DNA of 64,000 nt from Lactarius indigo (GCA_025766275.1 JAFKAC010000033.1:248001-312000), one strand, 5' to 3'; counted from the stretch's first letter, positions 35,362 to 47,045 are shown. Made by a program: numbers and translations. Notes: a model not told the origin generated them from the letters alone.

Positions 35362-37572
35362 TCACGTTTTCTTTGCTTTGATTTCCTCCACGCCCATCTT
35401 TCGTAACTCTGCATTGACCTCCCCAAGGTGATCCACGAACTGGGCACGCAATCCATCCCACATTTGTGGTTCATGCTCTGAAAGCTCAACATGTCAGCCG
35501 CCGCCTGTGCTTTCCGAGCCAATGCGACCTCGACTCACCGTGTAGGACACCGGAGCGCTTGATCGCGTAGTCAGTGAGAGGAAGCATGAGACTAGACTCA
35601 AACATGAACGCTGTATATCGGAATCAATTCAGGGCATCGGGTTTCAAGAAGGTAAGCTTTGGAGAAACGCACCAATGGTACCCTCGTGAATCCGCATCGG
35701 TTTCAAATCTGCCTCAGAGGCTCGCTTGAACTCTTCGTACGAAACTGAGATGAACCAATCAATGTTCAGCGCTCCGTTGTCGGTCTTAAGAACGACTAAT
35801 CACCGCCATGAGGGCAAAATCCGGTCTCATAACTGGCACCACCAGGTTGGAAACCGTCGCTTCTACCGCCATATACACCGTACAAGAGACCCATGAATTC
35901 CGTGGCACTGTTTCTATGGTAGAACGGGGGGCGGAACGTGTGGTTCGACACGTCCCATCTCGGGCTGAAGATCAAGAGGTCCACCAGCGAATGATGTGGT
36001 ATCTTTGACTTGGCTGTCAAGACGCAGAAGATAGACGGGTCGATGTGGTCCTTGGATATGCTCCCGACGTTCACAAACTTCTCCAGTGCGTATTTGTATG
36101 GTACATAGCTGGGGTTCTCACTTAAGTGACAGTGAGCACTAACGAAAAATCGAGAACTGACTTTCCGTGCCACGCGACAACATCGAATGGAGTGTGGTCT
36201 TGCTTGCAAGAAAATAGCCGCCCTCCAAGTCTGTGCGGTCTAAATCGGTCACTGTCCGAATACCATGCACGTCTAAACGTACTTATAGATAACTTCACAC
36301 CAAATACTAAACATCAGAGAACGTACACAAGCACCCGGGAAACTGAAACGTACTCTCCCAAGGGGACTGGTCAACGTCGAAGCTTGCAACCGGAGACTCA
36401 AAGTCGCGCGTATTTGCAAGACCGTGTGTACCAAGAGGTCCGAGTTCAGGCAGTTCGAATTGTGAACCAAATATCTCCTGGATATCTGCGGTATGTCCAT
36501 TTAGTTCATCACGGTACAGAGCGTACGTGATGTGTGACGTACATCCTCGGACTGGCCCATCGGGCAGTTCAACCTTGAACTTCATCCCGCGCTGAATCAC
36601 GATCAGCTCTCCTGGCCGAACCATCATCCTTGGCGCCACCGGTTGTTACTTTATCCAAAAAAAGCTTGCGTCGATCTAGATAGATCTCACCTGCCAAACT
36701 CAGTCTGGATGTCCAGCCTGCCTTGTTGTGGAAGAACGAGCATATGGCCGTCATTGTTGCAGAACGCTTCGTTTTCCATTGATTTGTCCGCGGCGTAAAT
36801 GTGTATTGCCAGTCCTTCTCGTAGCACTGGCGAACCTGCGCCACATAACGTCTTCAAACCGCGTGGAAAGTCGATGCCAGAACCCTCGTGTGGGATCGCA
36901 AATGGGTGCCAAGCTAGCTGAGTCGGAGAGACTTGGACATGTGGGTTGGTAAGGGAAAATTCGGCTTCCAGCTAGGGATATAAAGTCTAGGCGAAATAGC
37001 CAGAATACAAGACAAGGGGGCGTACGTCGGCATTGGCGGAAAGTGGAGTGAATCCTCTATGCGCTACTGATGGTCGGATACGATATAGCCAACTAATCGA
37101 ATTGATCAGCACTACGCGCGACAATCACGCTAGGCGACCGCACGCTGTCTTGCTCTCAGAGCGGGGAGCCACAAATGAGGTTCCTGTCATCTGTAAATTT
37201 CTCACATCATGTAGTAACCTTAAATGATAAGGGCCGGATTACTAACCGACTCAACGTACAACCCATATTTGACCCTCTGCGGGGAGTTCTGTGCTACTGG
37301 GAGTACCCTAGGCCTGTATCATATGCATTTATGTCAGGCTCAAACAAGTGATGAACGCGACAGAGTACCCACAATGCCTCGCTCACAAATCGATTTCCAA
37401 AGCCGACTTGGTATTGGTAGGGATCTTTCTCAGTCGATACGGCTATATACGAGGACTTGGACGTGACGGTGTGGGAGCGACGTGTATGGAAAGAGAGCAC
37501 AGGTGAAGATGAGGTGCGAATGAGCCCTCTAGCGTGGCGCGAGATCTCGCTCAGCTTTTTCGTAGGAAGCAT
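35362..37572 (-). CDS. HGD: Homogentisate 1,2-dioxygenase
   Basis: Thirteen minus-strand exons, all in phase: 37572-37373, 37313-37247, 37190-37144, 37092-37026, 36971-36691, 36628-36543, 36485-36354, 36292-36283 (10 nt), 36230-36162, 36120-35804, 35744-35673, 35610-35539, 35477-35362. With this start the protein is 511 aa; typical HGDs are 430-480, so the first about 45 residues before EKDPYQYQVGFGNRF are doubtful. Hallmarks: MTGTSFVAPR, NNDGHMLVLPQQG, VIQRGMKFKVELPDGP, DHTPFDVVAWHG, VGSISKDHIDPSIF, HRNSATEFMG (His and Glu iron ligands of the family) and CPHG (third His). It opens the homogentisate ring to maleylacetoacetate in Tyr/Phe catabolism. No maleylacetoacetate isomerase or fumarylacetoacetase gene is adjacent, unlike many ascomycete clusters. 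Confidence 0.93.
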
Positions 37573-38613
37573 AGTCTGCCTGTTGAGAGATAAGATGGGG
37601 TTAGGTCGATCCACTGGAGGTATTTATGCGCGAGAGTACATGCTTCTAACCCTCATTCCCATAGCATCGTGACGAGTTGAGTGAATAGTTTAAGCGAGCC
37701 AAGCAACACCATCAGGAAATGCCTGCCTGTAGAAGAAATAAGGTTTTCGTGACCAAACCGCGGAACCAATTTATCGATGAGTGGGAACTTACGATATTCG
37801 CCCCGAATAAGGAAGTCCAATCCTTCCTTGCGCATTCCAAACCTTAGAGACAAATGTATATATGAGACGACCATCGTCGGCCTCTCATTTCCTTTCTTCG
37901 TTTCCGTACGACCGATCTGTTGTCAGCTCTCCGGCCGACTTCAGTAGGAATCACCAATAGAACAAGCAAGATCGGAGATCTCTGCTTGAAGCAACGCAAT
38001 GCGATCAAGAGTCGAAGGTTGCCAAAAGCGATGGTTGTGAACGGCTCAATGAAGATCGATTTGTCGATGAAGAAATAAGAGGAGGATGTCGAGTGATAGC
38101 CGAAATAATGAAATCTGCAAGCTTCGAGAGACGCGACTGAAGGAGTTCGATGTTAAGAGCTTGCGAATCGATAAGCAAAGCAGTGGGATTCGAGAAAATC
38201 GAAAGAATTGTAGGAGTAGAAGTTGTAACACGAGGAACAGACTAATGAGTGCAATGTAAAACCCATTTTGCAGCTGTATGGAGATCGTCTATCGAGCAAG
38301 GAGCTGAATGATGGTCAGGTGAACAAAGCCCCAGCGGCAATCCAGACATATCTTCTCGAATGGCAAACTCAGTACGGCGACATTAATCGAAAGAGGCAGA
38401 CGCCGACGTTTGGGATACCTACTGATAGTACTAGGCGGCCCATTGACAATCAAATAGTCGACAACTCCCCATAGGAAACAAGTGTTTGCCGGTAAGTACC
38501 GCTATCCCTTAATTAACTCTTCCCGATTCGGCCGAATGACACCCATGACATCACCGGGTTGCCACTTGTCGCGGTGGCAGTCACTTGTCGCCTTCATTCA
38601 GTGGTCCATCGAC
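37573..38613. other. Intergenic between divergent HGD and transketolase-like gene
   Basis: No gene is assigned. Two natural-looking but unassigned short frames are present: minus-strand IDSQALNIELLQSRLSKLAD (about 38.1 kb) and plus-strand KELNDGQVNKAPAAIQTYLL (about 38.3 kb). The region is long enough to hold the promoters of both flanking genes. Confidence 0.45.
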
Positions 38614-41141
38614 ATGTCCGCCCCGCTGGATAAGTTTCCCATTGATCTTAACAAGTACAAAAAGTTGTGGAGCTTCCAACCCAGACTTCGTATTCGAGCT
38701 TACCTTGCCACACACAGGCTAAAGCTCGATTCTAACAATCCTCGGCTCACTGATGAGCAAAGGCAGACGCTGAAGCACAACATCCAGCTCCTACGCGATG
38801 CCATCGTCTTATTCACCTCCACTGGTGCCGCTCGCGGTGTCAGTGGACATACGGGTCAGTTTAATCAGCTCGCTTCGGGCGTGGTTATCTTGATGCCTTG
38901 CAAGGCCCGCGTCTCAGTAGAGCTTCATGCTATCCGTGATCGGCACTCACAAATATGATTCCTTACCATCTAGGCGGTCCTTATGACACCGTGCCGGAAC
39001 TATGCATTCTTCTCTCCCTCTTCGAGTCATCCAACAAGTACTACCCAGTTGTCTTCGATGAAGCCGGTTAGTTATTCTCTCACTCAAGGGATCTTCTGGA
39101 GCTAACGTACCAGCCCAGGCCACCGCGTCGCAACGCAGTACCTTCTCTCCGCGCTCGAAGGACACATCCCCGCGGAGCACCTCCTGCAGTACCGAGCAGC
39201 GGAATCGAAGCTGCCAGGTCATCCCGAGCTCGGCCTTACACCAGGTGTCAAATTCTCCTCGGGCCGCCTCGGACACATGTGGCCCATGGTTAATGGTGTC
39301 GCGCTGGCCAATCGCGACAAGACTATTTTCTGTCTTGGTTCCGATGGCTCGCAGCAGGAGGGAAACGACGCCGAGGCCGCTCGCCTGGCAGTTGCGCAGA
39401 GGTTGAATGTGAAGCTCATCATCGATGACAACAATGTTACCATTGCCGGATACCCGTCCGAGTATCTTAAAGGCTACGAGCTGCCCAGGACGCTCGCCGG
39501 GCATGGTCTAGAAGTCATTACAGTTCAAGGCGAAGATATCGACGCACTCTGGAGTGCATTTGTCAAAGCGCTCACTTACAATGGCCCTGTCGCTAGTGGG
39601 TCTTTCACTCGCTGTTTTGACCTCTGTCCCATGCGCTGATTCTGTGGGTAGTCGTGGCAAAACGCGTCATGGCTCCGGGTGTTCCAGATATCGAAGGGAG
39701 CAACCACGGCCACGATGTGATTCCGGTCAAAAGTGCACTCTCTTATTTCAAGCGTCGCGGATACCCTGACGAAAAGTATAACGAGATTGAGAACATTCTG
39801 TCGAACATCAAACCCTCCGCCGTCCCGTACCTGTACGTCGGCTCTACACGTGAGAACAATGCGAATCGCGTTGTGTTTGGAGAAGCCGTGAATGCTGTAC
39901 TTGATGGGCTCTCCAAAGAAGAGGCCGCGAAGAAAGTCATGGTCATCGACAGTCCGTATCGTCTTTACGACATTCGATGCGAGGCTGACCTTGACCTGCA
40001 GGTGATCTCGAGGGTTCTACCGGTCTGAAGGTGATCCACCAGAAACACCCCGAGGTGTTCGTTCCTTCTGGGGTCATGGAACGCGGTAACTTCTCCGCTG
40101 CGGCGGGCTTTGGCTTCGAACCCGACAAATTTGGCGTTTTTTCGACGTTCTCCGCCTTCCTCGAGATGGTCGTGTCCGAGGTCACGATGGCGAGGTTGAA
40201 CAACTGCAATGTGCTCTGCCATTTCTCTCACTCTGGGGGTGTGTGATCTCGTACCATCTGCCATGCACGCATTTTGATGATACTTCGTAGTCGATGAGAT
40301 CGCTGACAACACCTGTCACTTCGGCATCAATTCCTTCTTTGCCGACAACGGCCTCGACGATGTGCACTCTTGGTTGTACTTCCCGGCAGATGCACTGCAA
40401 ATGCGTGCGATCATCAAACGCGTGTTCTTCGAGCGTGGCCTACGCTTCGTCTTCTCCACACGCGCCAAGGTGCCGTATCTGCTCAAACCGGGCTCAGATG
40501 ATAAACTTTTCGACGATGATTACGAGTTCGTACCTGGCAAGGATGAAATCATCCTGGAGGGAAGGGCTGGATACGTCGTCTCCTACGGTGACATGCTGTA
40601 TCGCAGTTATGATGCGGTTCTACGCGTGCGCCAGGAAGGCTTGGACGTGGGTCTCATCAACAAACCCACTCTCAATCTCGTCGATGAGCAGGTGAGCGTC
40701 GATCCCATGTCAACTAGTACCTTGCATTGTCGACACATCACGTGCAGACAATCAAGAAGATCGGATCGAGCCCGTTCGTGCTCGTTGTTGAATCGCTCAG
40801 CCGGAAGACCGGAGTATGTGAAAAGCACTGCATGTCCCTACGATTGCGTTAAGCTGTTTCCATTGTAGCTTGGCTCGAGATTTGGCACTTGGCTCCTCGA
40901 GCGTCAGCTCACGCCGAAATATGGCTATCTGGGAACTCACAAAGAGGGTAATCGCCGCTTATTCCCTAACTGGATTGAGAATACTCAAAATTACTAACCA
41001 GGATGCGGTGGGTTGCAAGAGCAAATTACATTCCAAGGCCTGGACCCGCAGTGTATGTGGTTGATCATATCCTTGCACATACCTTGCATTGAATCGTCTC
41101 GCATAGCAATCATCGCCAAAATCAAGACGCTCTCTCATTAA
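38614..41141 (+). CDS. Transketolase-family ThDP enzyme
   Basis: Eleven exons give 641 aa: 38614-38663, 38718-38854, 38974-39066, 39119-39595, 39652-39951, 40002-40238, 40291-40691, 40748-40813, 40869-40947, 41002-41052, 41107-41141. The N-terminal thiamine-diphosphate domain shows FTSTGAARGVSGHTGGPYDT, DEAGHRVATQYLL, GVKFSSGRLGHMWP and the ThDP/Mg motif GSDG..(26)..NN (GSDGSQQEGN to LIIDDNN). The pyrimidine and C-terminal domains carry SDLEGSTGLKVIHQK, VMERGNFSAAAGFGFEPDKF and VVSYGDMLYRSYDAV. It belongs to a fungal transketolase-like group distinct from canonical pentose-phosphate transketolase (the usual opening motifs differ); the exact substrate is unknown. Head-to-head with HGD and 152 bp upstream of the DUF4604 gene. 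Confidence 0.88.
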
Positions 41142-41293
41142 ACAATGAAGTAAAAATAGCGAAGGAAGTGATCCATGTAAGAGAGACGAAGAGAGCATCG
41201 CATGTACTGTAGTCGGGCTTGGGGAATTTGAGCCGGGCCGATCGACTCCGCGCAAGGAGGTGGTGACTGAGTTCGGGAACAATTTGAGGGACA

Positions 41294-41959
41294 ATGGCTC
41301 CGAAAGAGCCAACAAAACATCAGCTCTCTTCTCGCCTTACCTATAGCCAACGCACACCTGCATTCTTGCGCAAGCTGCAGAGTCAAGTATCTGGAATTCC
41401 AGACGACGATAGCGATAACGAAGGCCAGGAATTTGAAGATGACGGTTCAGGACGGCCGCCCATTCCCCGTCGCCCTGCGATCCCAGAGCGTCCTGCCGAC
41501 AACCCCGGAAGTGGAGATGAAGATGTGGACGACGAAGCGCCGCAGGTGGTGGTGCTGAAGGAAGGAAAACACCTCAGTGAGCGGGAGGCTCAGAATGAGA
41601 AACGCAAAGGTAAGACTGAGGGATGCGAACCGTCCGAAGCCGTTTCGTGTCACAATCTCACGAGTATGCGTACCACCTCAGCGAAAGGATTACCTCCTCT
41701 ACCTGATCCCGCGGCGGCGGCACCACAACCCTCGTCGTCGGATGACGCAAAGGACCCCAAGAAGAAGTCGACGAAAGAGGAGAAGGAGACCAAGGGCCTC
41801 TCGTTTTCATCCAGACCATCCTCCTCGACCAAACCGACGACGGCTAAACGGAAGGCTGTAGGTGACGGTCGTAGTGAAGGTCCCCACGTCGGTGTACCAG
41901 CACCGAAAGGTAAAATGAAAAAGCCCAAGGTGGGCTTGTCCTTCGCGGATGACGCATGA
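41294..41959 (+). CDS. DUF4604 family protein
   Basis: Starts MAPKEPTKHQLSSRLTYSQR, followed by TPAFLRKLQSQ: the conserved N-terminus of DUF4604. The rest is charged and disordered, with KKSTKEEKETKGLSF, KRKAVGD and a basic tail KGKMKKPKVGLSF. Intron 41610-41681 (GTAAG..CTCAG) is 72 nt, a multiple of three without stop, so both spliced (197 aa) and unspliced (221 aa) forms are open; the spliced form reads EKRKAKGLPPLPD and fits the family better. The function of DUF4604 is unknown; the composition suggests a nuclear protein. Confidence 0.82.
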   Translation: MAPKEPTKHQLSSRLTYSQRTPAFLRKLQSQVSGIPDDDSDNEGQEFEDDGSGRPPIPRRPAIPERPADNPGSGDEDVDDEAPQVVVLKEGKHLSEREAQNEKRKGKTEGCEPSEAVSCHNLTSMRTTSAKGLPPLPDPAAAAPQPSSSDDAKDPKKKSTKEEKETKGLSFSSRPSSSTKPTTAKRKAVGDGRSEGPHVGVPAPKGKMKKPKVGLSFADDA

Positions 41960-42587
41960 ATTACGAGGCGTGCGTGCGTATATACTTCAACTCTTCTGGG
42001 CTCACTTTTCGTCGTCGTGATATCTCTTCCCCCTCATGCCGCAGTGGTGCACGCTACTCCGAGATTCCCTCCGTATCGCGCTCATCGATATGGCTGTTCG
42101 GAACCCGAGATACCTTCTTTGGCTCACAGCGTGTTGTGGTTTAGGACGCATGCGCTTCGCCAAATCGCCAGTGACTTTGTGATCTATTCGTGTATACGTA
42201 TGACCAACGATGGGTCCCATTGCTAATCGACAGAACGAATTACCTCCTGTAACTTTGGTTATTCAGTTTATAATACGCCCAGCTAGATTTGCAGTGTCTT
42301 TACAGAATACCCGGGAAACAGCAGATATTGGGCGCCCATGGGATCGTCTGCAAGAACGTTGTTAGACTCACGACCTTCCGCTCATTCGTGTTAAAAGTTC
42401 GTCCAGCCTCTATTTTTCACGTGCATCACATGGCGTCTTCTACACCGTCGAAGTTGTACGTCCGGCTCTTCCCTTCCCAGGTCGACTCAAGCCACCCCAA
42501 GCAATTGACTACATCTGCTCAAGTGGTATCACTACTCTCGTCACTTGCATACCCAAGCGATCCTTGTCTAGCGCCAGCAGGACAAGT
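41960..42587. other. Intergenic, no gene seen
   Basis: 3' flank of the DUF4604 gene. No family resemblance in any frame. Confidence 0.5.
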
Positions 42588-42670
42588 CCCTTGAGCAGAT
42601 ACAAGGGACTCTTGGGGCCATAATATCCAAGCCGCGCATTGTGACTACACACTGCTGAAGCGCCGAACAC
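42588..42670. repeat. Left copy of the C2H2 duplication boundary repeat
   Basis: The run from CCCTTGAGCAGATACAAGGG onward matches 44755-44830 at most positions, including ACACTGCTGAAG against GTGCTGCTGAAG. It marks the left end of duplication unit 1; its partner starts unit 2. Confidence 0.65.
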
Positions 42671-42980
42671 ACTCACATCTACGACAAGAAGATCACCGCG
42701 ATGCTAACCTGAGGTGGTCCGGCCGTCTGGTGCGTGATGGGCCTACATCTAGGTCCCCGGGTTATAAGGATGAACCGCATTCAGAACGTATAGTATCATG
42801 TCCCATCAATTACGATCTGCTTCGCTGTAATGTCCAAATTATGAATACGTAATTGAGCCATTACTGTGGGAGTTATGTAATCAAAAGTGTCCAAGACTGA
42901 ACTCTGGCCCGAGCCATCATATCAATTATCATACCCTGACTAGTCACCCTCTGGTATATGGTACTCGCTGTGAGTCGTTG

Positions 42981-43666
42981 TTATTGTTGATGCTGATCCC
43001 GCATGTGCCTTTGGAGCGCATCTTTTCTGCAGCAAGGTGTGTTGCACACCTGGCAGATGTACCCCTCTCCGCCGTGGACAGTTATTTCGTGTCGTCTTGC
43101 GTCGCTCTTTCGGCTGAACACCTTGTTGCACTGGCTGCATACCCCGCCTTCCTCCTTTTTTTTCCTGGACTTCTTCCCCAGTCCCGTTGCGAGGTTGCTC
43201 GTGGATGGCGTGGGGCTTTCAAGCTGCAGCTCGTTGACCTGCCTCGAGAGATCCATATCAACATCCTCGTTCTCCCAACTCGACTGCCAATTTGTGGCAC
43301 CACCGAGCGACAATCCAACCGGTGTGGGAAGGAAGCTCGGTTGGGTCGCGGTTGCGCTGGACTCCGGGTAGCCCAGATTTTGTGCGTCACCTGGTTCTCC
43401 GTACGTCTGCCGGTTGAGGACTTGTTCAAGGTTTTTATTGTAGTCTCCGAGGAATTGGTCGTCGTACACGTCCTATTTGGTCACAGAGCGTCGGACATCA
43501 TGTCCACCGAGACCATGGTGCAACTCACGTTAGATAGAAACTCTTCGTGGGTTTCACTGGGCCGCAACATACTTCCCCAAAAGTTGTCATTGGGATACAA
43601 GTCATTTGGTTGCGCTGCCTGTTGGCCCCAGTTCTGTGATGTGTTGCTGGCTGACATGCACTGCAT
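42981..43666 (-). CDS. C2H2 zinc-finger protein A (unit 1)
   Basis: Two exons (43666-43529, 43472-42981) give 209 aa, starting MQCMSASNTSQNWGQ. An acidic/Gln/Ser-rich N-terminal half with NWQSSWENEDVDMDLS is followed by a basic stretch GLGKKSRKKKEEGG and two C-terminal C2H2 fingers: CSQCNKVFSRKSDARRHEITVH and CQVCNTPCCRKDALQRHMRDQH. Paired C-terminal fingers suggest DNA binding. The paralog at 45.4-46.2 kb has the same exon split, the same first residues and conserved flanks. Targets unknown. Confidence 0.8.
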
Positions 43667-44399
43667 AATCCAAGTCAATGACCATGTCGTGAATGGACGC
43701 AATATGGCTGGGATGAATGAAGATCTTCTCGTATCGGGGGACCAACAGTGGCTCTTGGACCATTTGTCACTACTCACCGTTAACGCGTCGGATACGGGCA
43801 GGAGAAGAGGGGGGAAGAAGCTCACGTAGAAAGGTACGCCTTCGACCCCCCCCCCTTTTATTTTCAAGACCATGCTGTGTCCTTCTGGTTGCAAGAAATC
43901 GAGAAATATAAAGCAGTTCAGCCCTATCACTGCTCTACACTCCCGTCTCATTTTGCTTCCACCCGACGTGCTTTGGCCATACTTACTGAAAATGGAATTT
44001 CTGTGACCCAAAAAAGGGAATTGATCAGTTAGACGCGCTGTCGTCCCGTTTGGCGCCCAAAGTTTGGCGGGGACTGTGGCGGAACACGAGGCGATGGCTA
44101 TACTCCTGTCCGTTATCTCTTCCACAAGTGGCAGTGTATCTATTATTTCCCTGAGGCCCTAGCACATGTGTGTGTGGATAAAGCGTCAGCCTCGATGGAG
44201 ACAGTGGGTGGGCCCGCTTAGACGAAAGGTGGTGTCATCGATCAAGGGTCAGTCTCAGGTTAGATTTCTTGGTTTACGCAACTTTCAGTAGAGCATTGTG
44301 TTAGGGATAATATAGATAGGTAGCGAAGAATACGTGAGGCAGTTGAAAATTACAAGCACCTACATAGACATGAAGCAATCCTACGGTGTGTAACTTCGG

Positions 44400-44754
44400 A
44401 GTTGGCGAGTGGAGACGGGCGAACTAACAAGTGCGCTTGGCCTCTCGATAACCGACGTCCTTGTCAGTCATTCGTTTAAGGAGAGGTCACAATGCTGCAG
44501 TCGAAGCTGCCTCCCTCCCACACCGTGCAATAATGAGTACGCGGCGTCTCTCCGTATCCTTGTCTCATCCACCGGCTTTGTCTATGCTTAACTCCCATTC
44601 AAGGTACACGCACCCGTACTCTGGTGCGTACGCCTCGTGGTGTACGAGTGGACCCGCTTGCTCGTCGCCCACACGGCTTTGGTCGAGACTAGTGGCACTG
44701 AATAAGGGCAGACGTCGGGTGTATGGTCCTCAGTCGGCTAGCTCTGGGTTACGT
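44400..44754 (-). pseudogene. Decayed copy of C2H2 gene B (unit 1)
   Basis: On the plus-strand text, GGAGAGGTCACAATGCTGCA (44479 on) and the following about 200 bp match 47140-47350, the finger-coding 3' part of gene B, and upstream text (44260-44400) matches 46790-46990. Single-base losses break the frame (for example CACAAATGCTGCAG reduced to CACAATGCTGCAG). Only the part equivalent to the last about 110 codons is present; the rest of the gene is absent because the unit ends at the boundary repeat. Confidence 0.78.
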
Positions 44755-44830
44755 CCCTTATCAGACACAAGGGACCCTTGTGGTCATACACAAGTCGCAG
44801 ACCATTACTACGTGCTGCTGAAGGGACATG
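44755..44830. repeat. Right copy of the duplication boundary repeat
   Basis: Partner of 42588-42670. Tandem unit 1 ends and unit 2 begins here. Downstream, 45190-45340 also resembles 42785-42915 (shared TCAGAACGT, GTCC..ATTATGAA, GTTATGTxATCAAAAG), so the 3' flanks of genes A and A' are homologous too. Confidence 0.65.
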
Positions 44831-45446
44831 AACTCCTATAAGATCACTCAAAAATTCCTAACTCCAGATTGTGCGTCATAGCAACGCACCGTGACATCGC
44901 CAGGCCAAGGGCCTTCCATATTGTTTAACTCGCTGAACGTGACCCACCTAGTGAGTGAGTGGGCCCATATTTATATCTCTCAGTTATCGTAGATTGGATA
45001 AATAGTACAGTAATGAAATACGTGCCCGATAGAAACGAATACTGTAATGTTCGATTCCGAGACAGAATACGCGTATATACGATGAGTCACGTGGACCTAC
45101 AACTTAATAGCGTTGACCAACAAAACCCACGTTGACATACCCCCCGTCTCTAGTCTCCGAGATATAATGACGCGACAACTTTCAGAACGTTTACCCCATC
45201 GAATTTTACGAAAGTCTGTTCTGTATGGTTTGTTTTAATGTCCTAATTATGAAAATTCAACGCATCAAAGGTTATGTGATCAAAAGAGAAGTCCGAAGTC
45301 TGATGCTGCGACCCATGTTCCTGTCCCTCGTGTCATTTATGATAATTCCGCCTGACCACAATCTTGTCAGCCACTATCTGGTGCGTAATGAAACAAATTT
45401 CCTACCTTCTGACAATTGCTTATTCCAATGTGGTTGGAGGTTAGTG

Positions 45447-46176
45447 TTAGTGTTGGTCCCGAATGTGCCTCTGTAGCGCGTCTTTGCGGCTGCAAATGAT
45501 ATTGCACAGAGGGCATGCGTGTACCTCCCTCCCGTGCGCCGTGTTCTCATGTCGCCTGACATCACTCTTACGGCTGAACGTTTGATTACACTGGGCGCAA
45601 ACCCCGCTTTCCTCCTTTTTCCTAGATTTTTTCGGCTCCCCTGGTCCCGCCGCAGAGTTGCTCGTGGATGGCATCGCGTATTCAAGCTGCAGCTCGCGAA
45701 CTCGCATCGAGAGATCCACGTCAACCTCACTCTCCCAACTCGACTGCCAATTTGCGTCACTACCGTCGCTCGGGGATTCCCCGAGTGGTAGGAATCCGAT
45801 CCCCATCGTGACTGGTAGAGGCGTAGGGACAAAGCTCGGGTGCATTGTGGTTGCGCTGGACTCCAGGTACCCCAGGTGGTGCGTTTCACCTGGTCCTCCG
45901 TACGTCTCCGGGTTGAACGCTTGTTGAAGGTTGACATCGTAATTGCTGAGAAACAGCTCGTAATTGTTCTATTTGGTCATAAAGCGTCGGACGTCGTATC
46001 TACCCAGACAATTGTAAACTCACGTTGGATGAGAATACGCTCTGTTCATGGGTATCACCAAACTGCAGCCCACTTCCCCAAAATATGTCATTAGAGGTGG
46101 AGTATAACTCATTTGGTTGCGTGGTCAGCTGGCCCCAGTTTTGTGATGTTCTTCTGACCGGCATGCACTGCATCAT
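45447..46176 (-). CDS. C2H2 zinc-finger protein A' (unit 2)
   Basis: Two exons (46176-46024, 45968-45447) give about 224 aa. Starts MMQCMPVRRTSQNWGQ, parallel to protein A. NWQSSWESEVDVDLSMRVRE and PKKSRKKEESG correspond to the same segments in A. Fingers: CAQCNQTFSRKSDVRRHENTAH and CPLCNIICSRKDALQRHIRDQH. The fingers are conserved while the linker and N-terminal half have diverged strongly, as expected of paralogs kept under selection for the DNA-binding part. Confidence 0.8.
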
Positions 46177-47045
46177 AACTCAAGTCAATGTCCATGTCGC
46201 AAAGTGACGCGATATGGAGAGCCGGCAGTGGGCAGTTGTCACCACTCACCGCTCAAAGACTCAAAAGAAAATGCGTCGGACACGAGCAGAAGAAGTGGAC
46301 TCAGTAAGGAGGGTTCGGTTGGGTGTTCACGTTGGAAAGTACGCTCTTCAACTCCCCTTTTATTTCCAAGGATCATGCTGTGTCCGTCTAGTTTGCAAGA
46401 AATTGAGAGTTGTAAAGCAGTTCAGCCCTATCACTGCTCTATGCTACCATCTCACTTTGCTTCCGCTCGACGTGCTTCAGACGTCCCTACAAAAATGGAT
46501 TGTGTGTTGCCCAAAAAAGGAAAGTAGCCAGTTAGACGCGCTGTCGTCTCGTTTAGCGCCTAAAGATGACGGCGACCAAGGGGAACACGAGGCAATGGCT
46601 ATGCTCCCGTCCGTCATCTCTTCCGCGGTAGACGATGATGGCGGTGTATATAGCATCGCTTACTTCCCTAGCACTGGTGCCTTAATAAAATCAAAGTCTC
46701 ACCAGACGCAGCGCATAGGCCCGCTTGGACGATGCTGAGGCGACAATCCCCTGTTCACCTGCGTTTCTCGCGTTTTTTGAACGTCATTGGTCAAGGGTCA
46801 GTCTCGGGCACTTCTGGGCCCAGTTTCTTTGTTCGTGCAAGTTCTTGGTAGCGAATTGTCGTGTTAAATGATAACATGGTCTCATCATCAGGGGATAGGT
46901 AGCGAAGAACACGCGAGGCGGTTGAAAAATTACAGGTATACAGACGATGAAGCGATCCTAAGGTGTGTAAGTTTAAAGTTGGAGTGTGAAGGCGAGCAAA
47001 CTGACGAGTGCATTTGGGCTTTCCAGAATTGATGTCCATGCTCAA
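46177..47045. other. Duplicated intergenic space between A' and B
   Basis: No separate gene is assigned. The sequence at 46590-46640 and 46785-46990 matches 44080-44120 and 44250-44400 of unit 1. In both units a minus-strand frame starts MEE[I/M]TD[R/G]SIAIASCS just upstream of gene A or A'; it may be a 5' exon or a conserved promoter. Confidence 0.5.
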
